From Pedobacter faecalis (GTDB taxonomy: Bacteria > Bacteroidota > Bacteroidia > Sphingobacteriales > Sphingobacteriaceae): a stretch of DNA of 64,000 nt. Positions 26,101 to 32,439 of the stretch are shown one piece after another. Location: NCBI RefSeq assembly GCF_030182585.1, contig NZ_JARXOW010000001.1, forward strand, positions 620,001 through 684,000. Direction: 5' to 3'. A program made the position numbers and the translations under genes. The notes beneath the pieces were generated by a model that saw only the letters and a program-made list of their open reading frames with translations, had not been told where the DNA came from and did no database searches. Position 1 is the stretch's first letter; each line of letters starts with the position of its first letter.

Positions 26101-26533
26101 CTAGGGAGTCCACCACTTTGCCTCGTACATCAATCGCTTGAAATCGGGCGATTACTCTGTCGAGTATGGAAGGGGTTTTTTCTTTGATGACGATGACCTT
26201 GTCTTCAATGGTGTAAGCCAGGTCGCTGCCTTTGGTCAACTGGTCCATTACGTCCGTCAGGGCGGTATTTCTGAAGTTTACTTTTATGCCTTTCTCGGTG
26301 TCTACCTTACTTGTTGATACGAGTACGCCGTAGCCGGTTTGTTTCTGGATCTCGTTAAATATACGTTCCAGTTTTACGTTGTTGCCAATCAGGGTAAGGC
26401 GCTGCCCAAAGCTGGCGGCGCTCACCTGCATAAGCGATATGATTAATATGAGTGTGGTTAACTTCATAATTAATATCCATTTATGTATGTAGCCTGGTGG
26501 CATACATAAGTTTCTAGTATAATTTTTATACAT
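23144..26533 (-). CDS. SusC/RagA-type TonB-dependent transporter with STN domain
   Basis: An 1129-residue outer-membrane transporter. The long N-terminus before the hydrophobic [16 protein letters not shown] is usual for this group. Then come an STN domain (about 45-120, [32 protein letters not shown]), a carboxypeptidase-like domain (135-215, [23 protein letters not shown]), the plug with [32 protein letters not shown], and the barrel. The STN domain passes a signal to a FecR anti-sigma factor, which is encoded just upstream, so this locus should be induced by its own substrate through the ECF sigma factor at 29674. It pairs with the SusD gene ten bases downstream. Confidence 0.94.
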   Translation of the reverse strand: [1129 protein letters not shown]

Positions 26534-26628
26534 TTACTTTGTCTGTTATGGGTGTTGCTTGTTTTCAAGAATGTGGCAACCACCCGGTTCACGAAATAAT
26601 TGTTTAATTGTTTCTGAAGCAGCATTAC

Positions 26629-26661
26629 ACGGACTCCGACGGCCATCGGTGTCCGTTTTTT
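26629..26661 (+). terminator. Plus-strand terminator-like hairpin between fecR and susC
   Basis: ACGGAC-T-CCGA (26629-26639) pairs with TCGG-T-GTCCGT (26646-26656) around a CGGCCA loop and is followed by six T on the plus strand. No plus-strand gene ends here: both flanking genes run on the minus strand. It lies about 100 bases upstream of the susC start codon, that is, opposite the susC leader. Confidence 0.65.
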
Positions 26662-26799
26662 ATTTTGCTTGCTTTCTGCAAATTATACTATGGAATGTGC
26701 TCTTGATCTCTCATGACTTGGTTGGTTTAGGTTTACAGATTGGTTGATTCAGGAGATGATTTATTTTATTTGGTTATATAATATGATCTTTTCTATCGG

Positions 26800-28062
26800 T
26801 TATTTCTTATCGATAATGACCTTGTTTCCGGTAATTTCAAACTTCACTACTCCCGTTCGTTCCAGGGTTTTCAGGGTGGTCGATAGCTTATCAAACCTGC
26901 TGAACTTGCCGTAGAAGGTTTCCTGCTTCACGCTGTTGTCTTTATACTCCAGTTGCACATTATACCATCTCGCTATTTTATTCATAGCGCTTTCCAGGTT
27001 TTCATGATCGAACATAAAGTTTCCTTCTTTCCAGGCCACGGCATTTTCTGCATCTACGTTCTGTATCTTGATCTGGTTGGTAAATACCGATTGCTGGTTG
27101 GGTTTCAGAAGTTGAGGTTGCCGCGTCGTTCCTCCTCGCAATGACGAAACGGAAACACTTCCTTCAAGCAGGGTTGTTTTAATTGCGCCGTCCTCACCGT
27201 AGGCATTAATGTTAAAGTGCGTACCCAAAACCTCCACCCGCTGGTATTGTCCGTTCCTCAAATTTTTGGTGTTCACCACAAACGGTTGAGCTTTATCTCT
27301 AAATACTTCAAAGTAGGCTTCGCCACTCACTATTACTTCCCGCTTGACTAACCCTTTGAATGATATCGGAAATTCTATTTTAGAAGCAGCGTTAAGCCAT
27401 ACTTTTGTTCCATCTGGTAATGTAAAGGCGTAGGTTTGTCCATTGGCGGTCGCAGCCGTTATCCTTGCCTCCGTCATCTCGAGGGAACCGAGAGACCTCC
27501 TGTCCCTCAAGAGATCTCTCCCTTCGGTTCGAGATGACCCCACCTCACTCCCATCTTCGTACCTCAACTCCGCTCCAACAACCACACCCTTTTTCTCACT
27601 ATCCAATACGATCGTTTTTCCATCAGCCAAGGTAATTGTTGCACCATAATTACCCGGTGCAACGTCACTGGCATAGTCTATGAGATTCCTCCTGTCGTCG
27701 GAATGACGGCCCGATTGGTCATTAAAGAACCATAACCCGAATACGATAGTCGCCACAGCGGCAGCCACAGCTACAATCCGCGGCCATAGTTTATAAGGCT
27801 GTTTATCCTTGAGTCCATTGCCATCCCTGTCAATTTCTGTGCTCTCCCCTCGGGCCTCTGCAAGCATCCCCGCAAGCACCTTATTCAACATCCGGCTTTT
27901 TACCACATCCGGTCCGCCGGAGCTGTCGGGCAATAACAGCAAATCATCCAGCATACTTTCATCCCAGTTACGCAGATATTCCCATTCCTGGTCGGTCAAC
28001 TGCCCCTTTTTCCATTTGCAAGCCAGTTCCTGCAAATATGCCCTATCAAAATTGCCGTTCAT
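26800..28062 (-). CDS. FecR-family anti-sigma factor with in-frame repeat insertions
   Basis: A 420-residue inner-membrane anti-sigma factor. The N-terminal cytosolic part (1-95) holds the sigma factor; one membrane span follows (RIVAVAAAVATIVFGLWFF, about 95-113); the periplasmic part carries the FecR core (FTLPDGTKVWLNAASKIEFP, REVIVSGEAYFEVF, VEVLGTHFNINAY) and a C-terminal secretin/TonB-like domain (FDKLSTTLKTLERTGVVKFEITGNKVII). It is longer than usual because three repeat elements are read in frame, adding arginine-rich loops near residues 118-128, 176-198 and 308-322. It should relay the STN signal of SusC to the ECF sigma factor, whose gene has been moved 1.6 kb away by a toxin-antitoxin pair. 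Confidence 0.9.
   Translation of the reverse strand: MNGNFDRAYLQELACKWKKGQLTDQEWEYLRNWDESMLDDLLLLPDSSGGPDVVKSRMLNKVLAGMLAEARGESTEIDRDGNGLKDKQPYKLWPRIVAVAAAVATIVFGLWFFNDQSGRHSDDRRNLIDYASDVAPGNYGATITLADGKTIVLDSEKKGVVVGAELRYEDGSEVGSSRTEGRDLLRDRRSLGSLEMTEARITAATANGQTYAFTLPDGTKVWLNAASKIEFPISFKGLVKREVIVSGEAYFEVFRDKAQPFVVNTKNLRNGQYQRVEVLGTHFNINAYGEDGAIKTTLLEGSVSVSSLRGGTTRQPQLLKPNQQSVFTNQIKIQNVDAENAVAWKEGNFMFDHENLESAMNKIARWYNVQLEYKDNSVKQETFYGKFSRFDKLSTTLKTLERTGVVKFEITGNKVIIDKK
27114..27146 (-). repeat. Interspersed repeat element inside fecR (type GTCATTGCGAGGAG)
   Basis: The minus strand reads CGTCATTGCGAGGAGG followed by AACGACGCGGCAACCTC, the known sort of CGTCATTGCGAGGAG...CGACG...GCAATCTC element scattered in Bacteroidetes genomes. 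Here it is translated as part of FecR (SSLRGGTTRQP). Confidence 0.6.
27473..27538 (-). repeat. 66-base palindromic repeat element inside fecR (type GTCATCTCGA)
   Basis: Arms GTCATCTCGA (27473-27482) and TCGAGATGAC (27529-27538), with nested GAACCG/CGGTTC and AGAGA/TCTCT pairs, make a long hairpin. The length is exactly 22 codons. It resembles the dispersed GTCATCTCGA...GAGAGATCT...TCGAGATGAC hairpins of Bacteroidetes, and it is read in frame in FecR. Confidence 0.7.
27682..27709 (-). repeat. Interspersed repeat element inside fecR (type GTCATTCCGAC)
   Basis: The minus strand reads CCGTCATTCCGACGACAGG then AGGAATCTC, a form of the dispersed CGTCATTCCGA...AGGAATCTC element. It is translated in FecR just after the membrane span (GRHSDDRRNL). 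Confidence 0.6.
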
Positions 28063-28167
28063 TTAAATTGCCTTTCCTATATAGACGGCAAAAAATAACG
28101 CAACCCTAGGTCCCGCAGAAAAAAATTATCATGAAGCACCGTAAAATTGAGATTTAAAAAATATTAA

Positions 28168-28187
28168 ATTCAACGACAAAGTTGAAT
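28168..28187. promoter_or_regulatory. Candidate operator of the toxin-antitoxin pair
   Basis: ATTCAAC-GACAAA-GTTGAAT is an inverted repeat with seven-base arms, 24 bases upstream of the -33 element of the toxin-antitoxin promoter. A half copy (ATTCAA) follows at 28197-28202. MqsA-type antitoxins repress their own promoters through such palindromes; binding here is inference. Confidence 0.4.
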
Positions 28188-28210
28188 ATATAATAAAATT
28201 CAATTAATAG

Positions 28211-28241
28211 TTGCACGTATAAGTTTACCATTCTATCTTTG
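28211..28241 (+). promoter_or_regulatory. Promoter of the toxin-antitoxin pair
   Basis: TTG (28211-28213), a 20-base spacer, and TATCTTTG (28234-28241): a full match to the Bacteroidetes -33/-7 pattern, 36 bases before the TTG start of the toxin gene. Confidence 0.65.
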
Positions 28242-28277
28242 CAAAAAGAATACTACAACTAATTAACTGATCTCGCA

Positions 28278-28625
28278 TTGAGTAGCAAAGATGAAGTGAA
28301 TTTCTTTCTTCAGGAATTTAAAGTAAAGGCTGGTATATTTCAAATTGTGTTTAGAAATGATCGTTTCAAAAACACCCAAACCTTATTAGACCTGGAGATC
28401 AGCCCTGCAAAGAGAAAAGAAATTGTTTTGGGACTTGTAGTTACAGACTATGTCCAGGGCCCGGTTGACGACCGGCTTTATGGCTTGGCAAGCTTATGGG
28501 TGTTCGGTAAATTAGTAAAGGGTGTAGAGATTTATATTAAAATATCAATGGGAGTTAAAAACAATCCGGTAATTTGCATTTCTTTTCACCCGGCAGAATA
28601 CCCCTTAAAATATCCTTTGAAATAG
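28278..28625 (+). CDS. MqsR-like toxin of a type II toxin-antitoxin pair
   Basis: A 115-residue cytosolic protein. TTG is the only possible start upstream of the conserved region, because a stop lies six codons earlier. The pattern FFLQEFKVKAGIFQIVFRNDR, then AKRKEIVLGLVVTDYVQGP, WVFGKLVKGVEIYIKIS and VICISFHPAE follows the MqsR-type toxins of Bacteroidetes as I know them; E. coli MqsR, an mRNA-cleaving enzyme, ends in a comparable VYLKI...LIVSF core. The toxin-first order and the MqsA-like partner seven bases downstream agree with this. The ribonuclease activity itself is not shown by any single residue here. Confidence 0.7.
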   Translation: MSSKDEVNFFLQEFKVKAGIFQIVFRNDRFKNTQTLLDLEISPAKRKEIVLGLVVTDYVQGPVDDRLYGLASLWVFGKLVKGVEIYIKISMGVKNNPVICISFHPAEYPLKYPLK

Positions 28626-28632
28626 ACAAAAT

Positions 28633-29634
28633 ATGAAAAGTCCGATCACTAGCAAAGTAATGCCTGTCTTAAACAAAAAAGCTGATTTGTATTTCAGAAA
28701 AGAAGCATTTACGATCAACTTCCATTATTATTATTGTGAAGATTCAGATGAGGAGTTTACAGATGATAAATTGGATGGCATTAATCAGACCCAGGTTTAT
28801 AATATGTACAGGGAGAAATATGGGATTCCCTTTCCCGACGAAATTAGCTCAATACGGGAGCAATACGGACTTTCATCTACAAAAATGTCATTGGTTCTTG
28901 GATTGGGCAGCAATGCCTATCGCCTCTACGAGGCAGGAGAGATGCCCTCTGTTGCGAACGGTCGCCTTGTTTTATCTGTTAAGCAGCCGGAAGCATTCAT
29001 CCGGCAAATAGAAGCAAGCAGCCATCTTTTAACTGGTAAAGAGCAGCAAAAGCTTACAGACAGAGCTAGGAAATTGCAGGAAGAACAGAAGCATGATCAA
29101 TGGAATAACCTGCTTTATCGACACATTTTTGGCGATCCCTGCCCGTCCGAGTTCAATGGGTATCAAACGCCAAGGTTAGATAAAATCGCAGCACTTATCA
29201 GTTTTTTCAGCCCTAAGATCGATTTATATAAGACCAAGATGAATAAAATATTATTCTATTGCGACTTTGTAATGTTCAAAAGCACTGCGCATTCTATGAC
29301 GGGAATAGCTTATAGAGCCATACCATACGGGCCTGTGCCTGTAGAATACGATAAACTATATATGAAACTATGTGATGATGGCAGCATCAGTATTGTTCCC
29401 AAGTTACTGAAAGATGGGAACTACGGCGAGATCATCCAGTCCGAAGCCAATGGAACGTACACCTTTACTGATGTCGAGCAGCAGGTTTTGAACAAAGTGT
29501 TAAACAAGTTTAAAGGCAAAACCACACAGCAGATCGTAGACATCAGTCATGAGGAGCTAGGTTGGCTAGAAAATGAAAATAATAAAGGCATAATAAGCTA
29601 TCAAAAATATGCTTTTAACCTAAAAGCAATTTAA
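28633..29634 (+). CDS. MqsA/YgiT-type antitoxin fused to a DUF4065 (SocA/Panacea) domain
   Basis: A 333-residue two-domain protein. Residues 1-125 resemble MqsA/YgiT: a former zinc-binding start that has lost its cysteine pairs (one Cys remains in YYYCEDSDEEF), followed by an XRE helix-turn-helix (IREQYGLSSTKMSLVLGLGSNAYRLYEAGEMPS). Residues 180-325 are a DUF4065 domain (RLDKIAALISFF, KTKMNKILFYCDFVMF, GIAYRAIPYGPVPVEYDKLY), known from the SocA antitoxin and from Panacea-type antitoxins that neutralise many toxins. It should bind the toxin encoded just upstream and repress their promoter. The pair sits between an ECF sigma gene and its anti-sigma gene on the opposite strand. Confidence 0.85.
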   Translation: MKSPITSKVMPVLNKKADLYFRKEAFTINFHYYYCEDSDEEFTDDKLDGINQTQVYNMYREKYGIPFPDEISSIREQYGLSSTKMSLVLGLGSNAYRLYEAGEMPSVANGRLVLSVKQPEAFIRQIEASSHLLTGKEQQKLTDRARKLQEEQKHDQWNNLLYRHIFGDPCPSEFNGYQTPRLDKIAALISFFSPKIDLYKTKMNKILFYCDFVMFKSTAHSMTGIAYRAIPYGPVPVEYDKLYMKLCDDGSISIVPKLLKDGNYGEIIQSEANGTYTFTDVEQQVLNKVLNKFKGKTTQQIVDISHEELGWLENENNKGIISYQKYAFNLKAI

Positions 29635-29673
29635 AGGGCAATTGCTAAAATGGTTAAGCGAAGAAGTTCATAG

Positions 29674-30270
29674 TTATACTGCGCCGCCCAATACCAACAC
29701 AGCAATCGGCACCGCCACCGCTAAATTGTTTCTGATTCCTTTAAAAGCCCTCGACATATGTGCTTCGACCGCCTTCTCCGAAATATTTAATTCCTCGGCG
29801 ATCTGCTTGTTCGTCAGGCCCTGTTCCCGGCTCATACGATATACGATGCGGCACTTCTCGGGCAACTGCCGCACAGATGCTTCGATCTGTTCCAGAAGTT
29901 CCTTCTCCAGCAATTGCGCATCGGCCGATAACTCATCGCTCAACCCGCTTTCTGCCTCCGTAAGCTCCCCGGTAGCATGCTTTTGTTTATAGTATTGCCC
30001 CGCAAGTAAGTCATACACCCGGTACCGCACCGCTGCCGCCAGATAGGTAGCGAGTGTATATTTCAGTTCGAGTTTATCCCTCAGCTTCCACAATTTCAGA
30101 AACACATCCTGCACACATTCTTCAGCCTCCTCCAGATGCTCCAGACGATTCAGCGCCACAGCCAGCAGCTTATCCCAATACCGTTCGTAAAGTTCGGTCA
30201 TAGCACTAGCATCGCCCTGCTTCAGCAAAGCCACCAGTTCCAGATCAGTATAAGCACGTCGAGCAGACAT
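29674..30270 (-). CDS. ECF RNA polymerase sigma factor (FecI-like)
   Basis: A 198-residue sigma factor of the Bacteroidetes FecI-like group. Region 2 is seen in AMTELYERYWDKLLAVALNRLEHLEEAEECVQDVFLKLWK (residues 20-62) and region 4 in LPEKCRIVYRMSREQGLTNKQIAEELNISEKAVEAHMSRAFKGIR (about 138-182). A hydrophobic tail (AVAVPIAVLVLGG) ends the protein; such tails are known in this group. In most loci it directly precedes fecR, and here it is still on the same strand and upstream, but the two are separated by the plus-strand toxin-antitoxin pair, so it can no longer share one message with fecR. Confidence 0.92.
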   Translation of the reverse strand: MSARRAYTDLELVALLKQGDASAMTELYERYWDKLLAVALNRLEHLEEAEECVQDVFLKLWKLRDKLELKYTLATYLAAAVRYRVYDLLAGQYYKQKHATGELTEAESGLSDELSADAQLLEKELLEQIEASVRQLPEKCRIVYRMSREQGLTNKQIAEELNISEKAVEAHMSRAFKGIRNNLAVAVPIAVLVLGGAV

Positions 30271-30536
30271 TTAATTAGCGTTTTCCCTTTACGGGTGTCC
30301 CTTTATAAATTTAACTAAAGTTTCGCAATAGTAAACTTTTTTCAGGACATAATGTTAAGAGCGGCCATGGTTCTAAAGACGGTGCTAAGATGTTATTCTT
30401 CAAAATACCTCAATAGAATTCATTTTATTTAGCTGTAAATCAATACTTTAATATAACACATTTCCTTGGAAATGTTGGGTTGAATTACATGTTATACTTA
30501 ACTTTGCTTATGGGACATACGTACAGTAAAATCGCG

Positions 30537-30544
30537 TATATTTG
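30537..30544 (+). promoter_or_regulatory. -7 element TATATTTG ahead of a short antitoxin-like gene
   Basis: A perfect TAnnTTTG element only five bases before the ATG at 30549, which would give an almost leaderless message. No TTG at the right distance was seen. It supports 30549 as the start over the longer reading from 30480. Confidence 0.4.
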
Positions 30545-30548
30545 TTAT

Positions 30549-30794
30549 ATGCAAAAACTTATTGTTCAGCCAAGAGATAAAAGGCAACTTTCACAAGTTA
30601 AAAGCGCACTAAAGGCCTTAGGCGTTCCTTTTACCCAAGAAGAGGTTGAACCTTATGATCGGGACTTTGTTAAAAAGGTCGAATCTAGTTTGGCAGAATT
30701 CGAGGCCGGAAAAACCACAAAAGTAAAATCTGAAGATCTTAAAAAATTTCTTGGCCTTTCAAACTACAATACTCTAGATTTCAGTCTTCAGTAG
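30549..30794 (+). CDS. Antitoxin-like small protein (DUF2683-like), orphan
   Basis: An 81-residue protein. MQKLIVQPRDKRQLSQVKSALKALGVPFTQEE is typical of short Bacteroidetes antitoxin-like proteins: a beta strand, then a helix, then an acidic partner-binding tail (DFVKKVESSLAEFEAGKTTKVKSEDLKKFLGL). Relatives usually end near that last leucine and are followed by a RelE-type toxin. Here the frame runs 11 residues further and overlaps the converging DinB-like gene by 14 bases, and no toxin gene follows. It may be a surviving antitoxin of a broken pair, or a solitary regulator. Confidence 0.55.
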   Translation: MQKLIVQPRDKRQLSQVKSALKALGVPFTQEEVEPYDRDFVKKVESSLAEFEAGKTTKVKSEDLKKFLGLSNYNTLDFSLQ

Positions 30795-31359
30795 AGCCCT
30801 TCGGATTCAGAACCTCATCAGTAAAGTGCCCGCGATGCCTTTCCTGCGCAAATTTATCGGCATTGAACGCCGCTGAATTTCCCTTTGGAATAGATAAAGA
30901 CTGCCAGTTAGAAGACAGCATCTTGCCGATATAAACGATTTGCCCGACATGATAAGGATAATGTGCCAGTTGCCGGTTAATTGCTTCCATCACCGTGTGG
31001 CCCTCGTTACGGATATAGACAATTTTGCTAAGGTCATCATCGAATAGCGAGCGAAGGCTATCCAGTAAAACCTTCCAGCCCTGCTCCCATAATTTCAGCA
31101 TCTCTTGCTTTGAACCCAGATCATTCTCAAACTCAGCGTCACGGTTGCGCCAGGGCTTTTCTCCGTCGGTCGTTAACAAATCTGTCCAGCGGCTAAGCAT
31201 ATTACCCGCCATATGCTTAACGATCGTCGCGATGCTGTTGCTGTCCGGATTATGCTGCATAAACAACTGTTCTTCTGTAAGCTGATCAAAGGTTCTATCG
31301 CCCAGCATTTTGTAGTACAAAAACTGCTTTAATACGCTTTCCAGATACTCATTTTTCAT
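30781..31359 (-). CDS. DinB/DUF1572-like four-helix protein
   Basis: A 192-residue cytosolic protein when started at the ATG at 31359; a longer reading from 31458 adds 33 residues without family support, and a -7 element lies at 31380-31387, inside that extension. It belongs to the DinB-like superfamily: helix bundle with metal-ligand histidines in IVKHMAGNMLSRW near residue 49 and HYPYHVGQIVYIGKML near 133. DinB-type proteins include thiol-dependent metalloenzymes such as bacillithiol transferases; for the DUF1572 branch the reaction is unknown. Its end overlaps the convergent small gene. Confidence 0.8.
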   Translation of the reverse strand: MKNEYLESVLKQFLYYKMLGDRTFDQLTEEQLFMQHNPDSNSIATIVKHMAGNMLSRWTDLLTTDGEKPWRNRDAEFENDLGSKQEMLKLWEQGWKVLLDSLRSLFDDDLSKIVYIRNEGHTVMEAINRQLAHYPYHVGQIVYIGKMLSSNWQSLSIPKGNSAAFNADKFAQERHRGHFTDEVLNPKGSTED

Positions 31360-31379
31360 AACAACGATTTGTTGATTAA

Positions 31380-31387
31380 CAAATATA
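31380..31387 (-). promoter_or_regulatory. -7 element TATATTTG of the DinB-like gene
   Basis: A perfect TAnnTTTG match on the minus strand, 20 bases before the ATG at 31359. No well-spaced TTG. It also decides between the two possible starts. Confidence 0.45.
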
Positions 31388-31504
31388 CTCAAACGTGAAT
31401 TCAATTGTGCGTGAGTTATTGGGTCAATCGCGATGGCGATAAATTTAACCATTCTCATAGCGGTATCTCACCTCCTCGCTCCACATCAATATAATAAGCT
31501 GACC

Positions 31505-32308
31505 ATCAATATTTTGTGTAAATAATTATTATTTTGAAACTTGGCTTTTCTGCACAGATCTGCATAGGTTTGCTGAAATAATTCTTATGCCAATTACATC
31601 CAGATTCCTCGACCCGCTTACCGACTTTGGTTTCAAACGCCTCTTCGGGAGCGAACCCGACAAAGACATCATGATCGATTTTCTAAACGTTCTCTTTGAG
31701 GGCGAGAAAGTCATTGCCGACATCAGTTACAGTCCGACCGAAATAAACGGAGCTAGTTCAAAAGAGAAAAAAGTGCTTCTCGACCTCACCTGCACTGGTG
31801 TCGATGGAGAAAAGTTTATTATTGAAATGCAGCGCACCGATCAGGAGTTCTTCAGCGACCGCTGCGTGTTTTATATGTCAAGATTGATCAGCTCCCAACT
31901 GACCAAAGACAGTTCCAACTGGTCTTCAGCCCTCAGTGAGGTCTATTTAATCGGGATCATGGAGTTTTCTTTCAGGGAATCCGATGGCGACTATCTGCAT
32001 AATATCAAGTTGGCAAATCTTAAGACCGGCAAGGTTTTTCACAATGGCATGGGTTATAAATTCCTGGAATTGCCTAACTTTGATAAGAGCGAAGCGGAAT
32101 TGCAGACCGACCTGGACAAATGGTTTTATGTTTTAAAAAACCTGAGCAGTCTGGACAAGATACCTGCAATCCTCGACAAAAGAGTTTTTCAAAAGATCTT
32201 TAAAATTGCGGAGGTAAGCAAAATGACTAAAGAAGAACAAGAACTTTACGATTCAGATCTCAAAGCCAAATCTGACTGGAACGCAGGGATTGAGTGGGCT
32301 AAGAAGCA
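31505..32308 (+). repeat. 804-base direct repeat, copy 1 (Rpn gene body and leader)
   Basis: Starts at ATCAATATTTTGTGTA, 82 bases before the Rpn start codon, and runs to AAGAAGCA near codon 241. It matches 34452-35255 with few mismatches and no gaps that I can see. Similarity ends sharply inside the coding region, after which the two genes have different 3' ends. Confidence 0.85.
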
Positions 32309-32429
32309 GGCCGATCACGAAGCAACATTGAGGATAGCTCTTAACTTCCTCAAACGTGGCTTTACCGCGGAGCAAGTTTCTGCAGGAACTGGCTTGTCAT
32401 TGGAAGAAGTGCACAAACTTCAGAGTTAG
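31587..32429 (+). CDS. Rpn-family PD-(D/E)XK nuclease (copy 1)
   Basis: A 280-residue member of the Rpn (recombination-promoting nuclease, 'putative transposase') family. The opening DPLTDFGFKRLFGSEPDKDIMIDFLNVLF is the family hallmark. The nuclease core is VLLDLTCTGVDGEKFIIEMQRTDQEFFSDRCVFYMSRL (residues 62-99), with Asp66 and the Glu-Met-Gln of IIEMQ as active-site candidates. The last 40 residues (ADHEATLRIALNFLKRGFTAEQVSAGTGLSLEEVHKL) form a small helix-turn-helix-like end that differs from copy 2. Rpn proteins cut DNA, and in E. coli some defend against phage while being held by a small protein made from inside the same gene. An internal start with a good Shine-Dalgarno site is present here too. 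Confidence 0.88.
   Translation: MPITSRFLDPLTDFGFKRLFGSEPDKDIMIDFLNVLFEGEKVIADISYSPTEINGASSKEKKVLLDLTCTGVDGEKFIIEMQRTDQEFFSDRCVFYMSRLISSQLTKDSSNWSSALSEVYLIGIMEFSFRESDGDYLHNIKLANLKTGKVFHNGMGYKFLELPNFDKSEAELQTDLDKWFYVLKNLSSLDKIPAILDKRVFQKIFKIAEVSKMTKEEQELYDSDLKAKSDWNAGIEWAKKQADHEATLRIALNFLKRGFTAEQVSAGTGLSLEEVHKLQS
32210..32225 (+). promoter_or_regulatory. Internal Shine-Dalgarno site plus ATG in Rpn copy 1
   Basis: GGAGG at 32210-32214, an eight-base spacer, and an in-frame ATG at 32223. Strong Shine-Dalgarno sites are rare in this window, so its position at the border between nuclease core and variable end is notable. Confidence 0.5.
32223..32429 (+). CDS. Possible intragenic C-terminal protein of Rpn copy 1 (68 aa)
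   Basis: In-frame product that would start at Met213 of the nuclease (MTKEEQELYDSDLKAKSDW) and end at the same stop. It would consist of the linker helix and the variable helix-turn-helix-like tail. In E. coli, short forms of this kind made from inside rpn genes bind and inhibit the full nuclease. Whether this one is made is unknown; the evidence is the GGAGG-N8-ATG and the parallel site in copy 2. Confidence 0.35.
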   Translation: MTKEEQELYDSDLKAKSDWNAGIEWAKKQADHEATLRIALNFLKRGFTAEQVSAGTGLSLEEVHKLQS

Positions 32430-32439
32430 GCAGACAACA

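Noticed and set aside
26559..26747. 62-codon plus-strand frame upstream of susC
   Set aside because: The frame crosses the terminator hairpin, has no ribosome site and no recognisable sequence; an RNA is more plausible than a protein.
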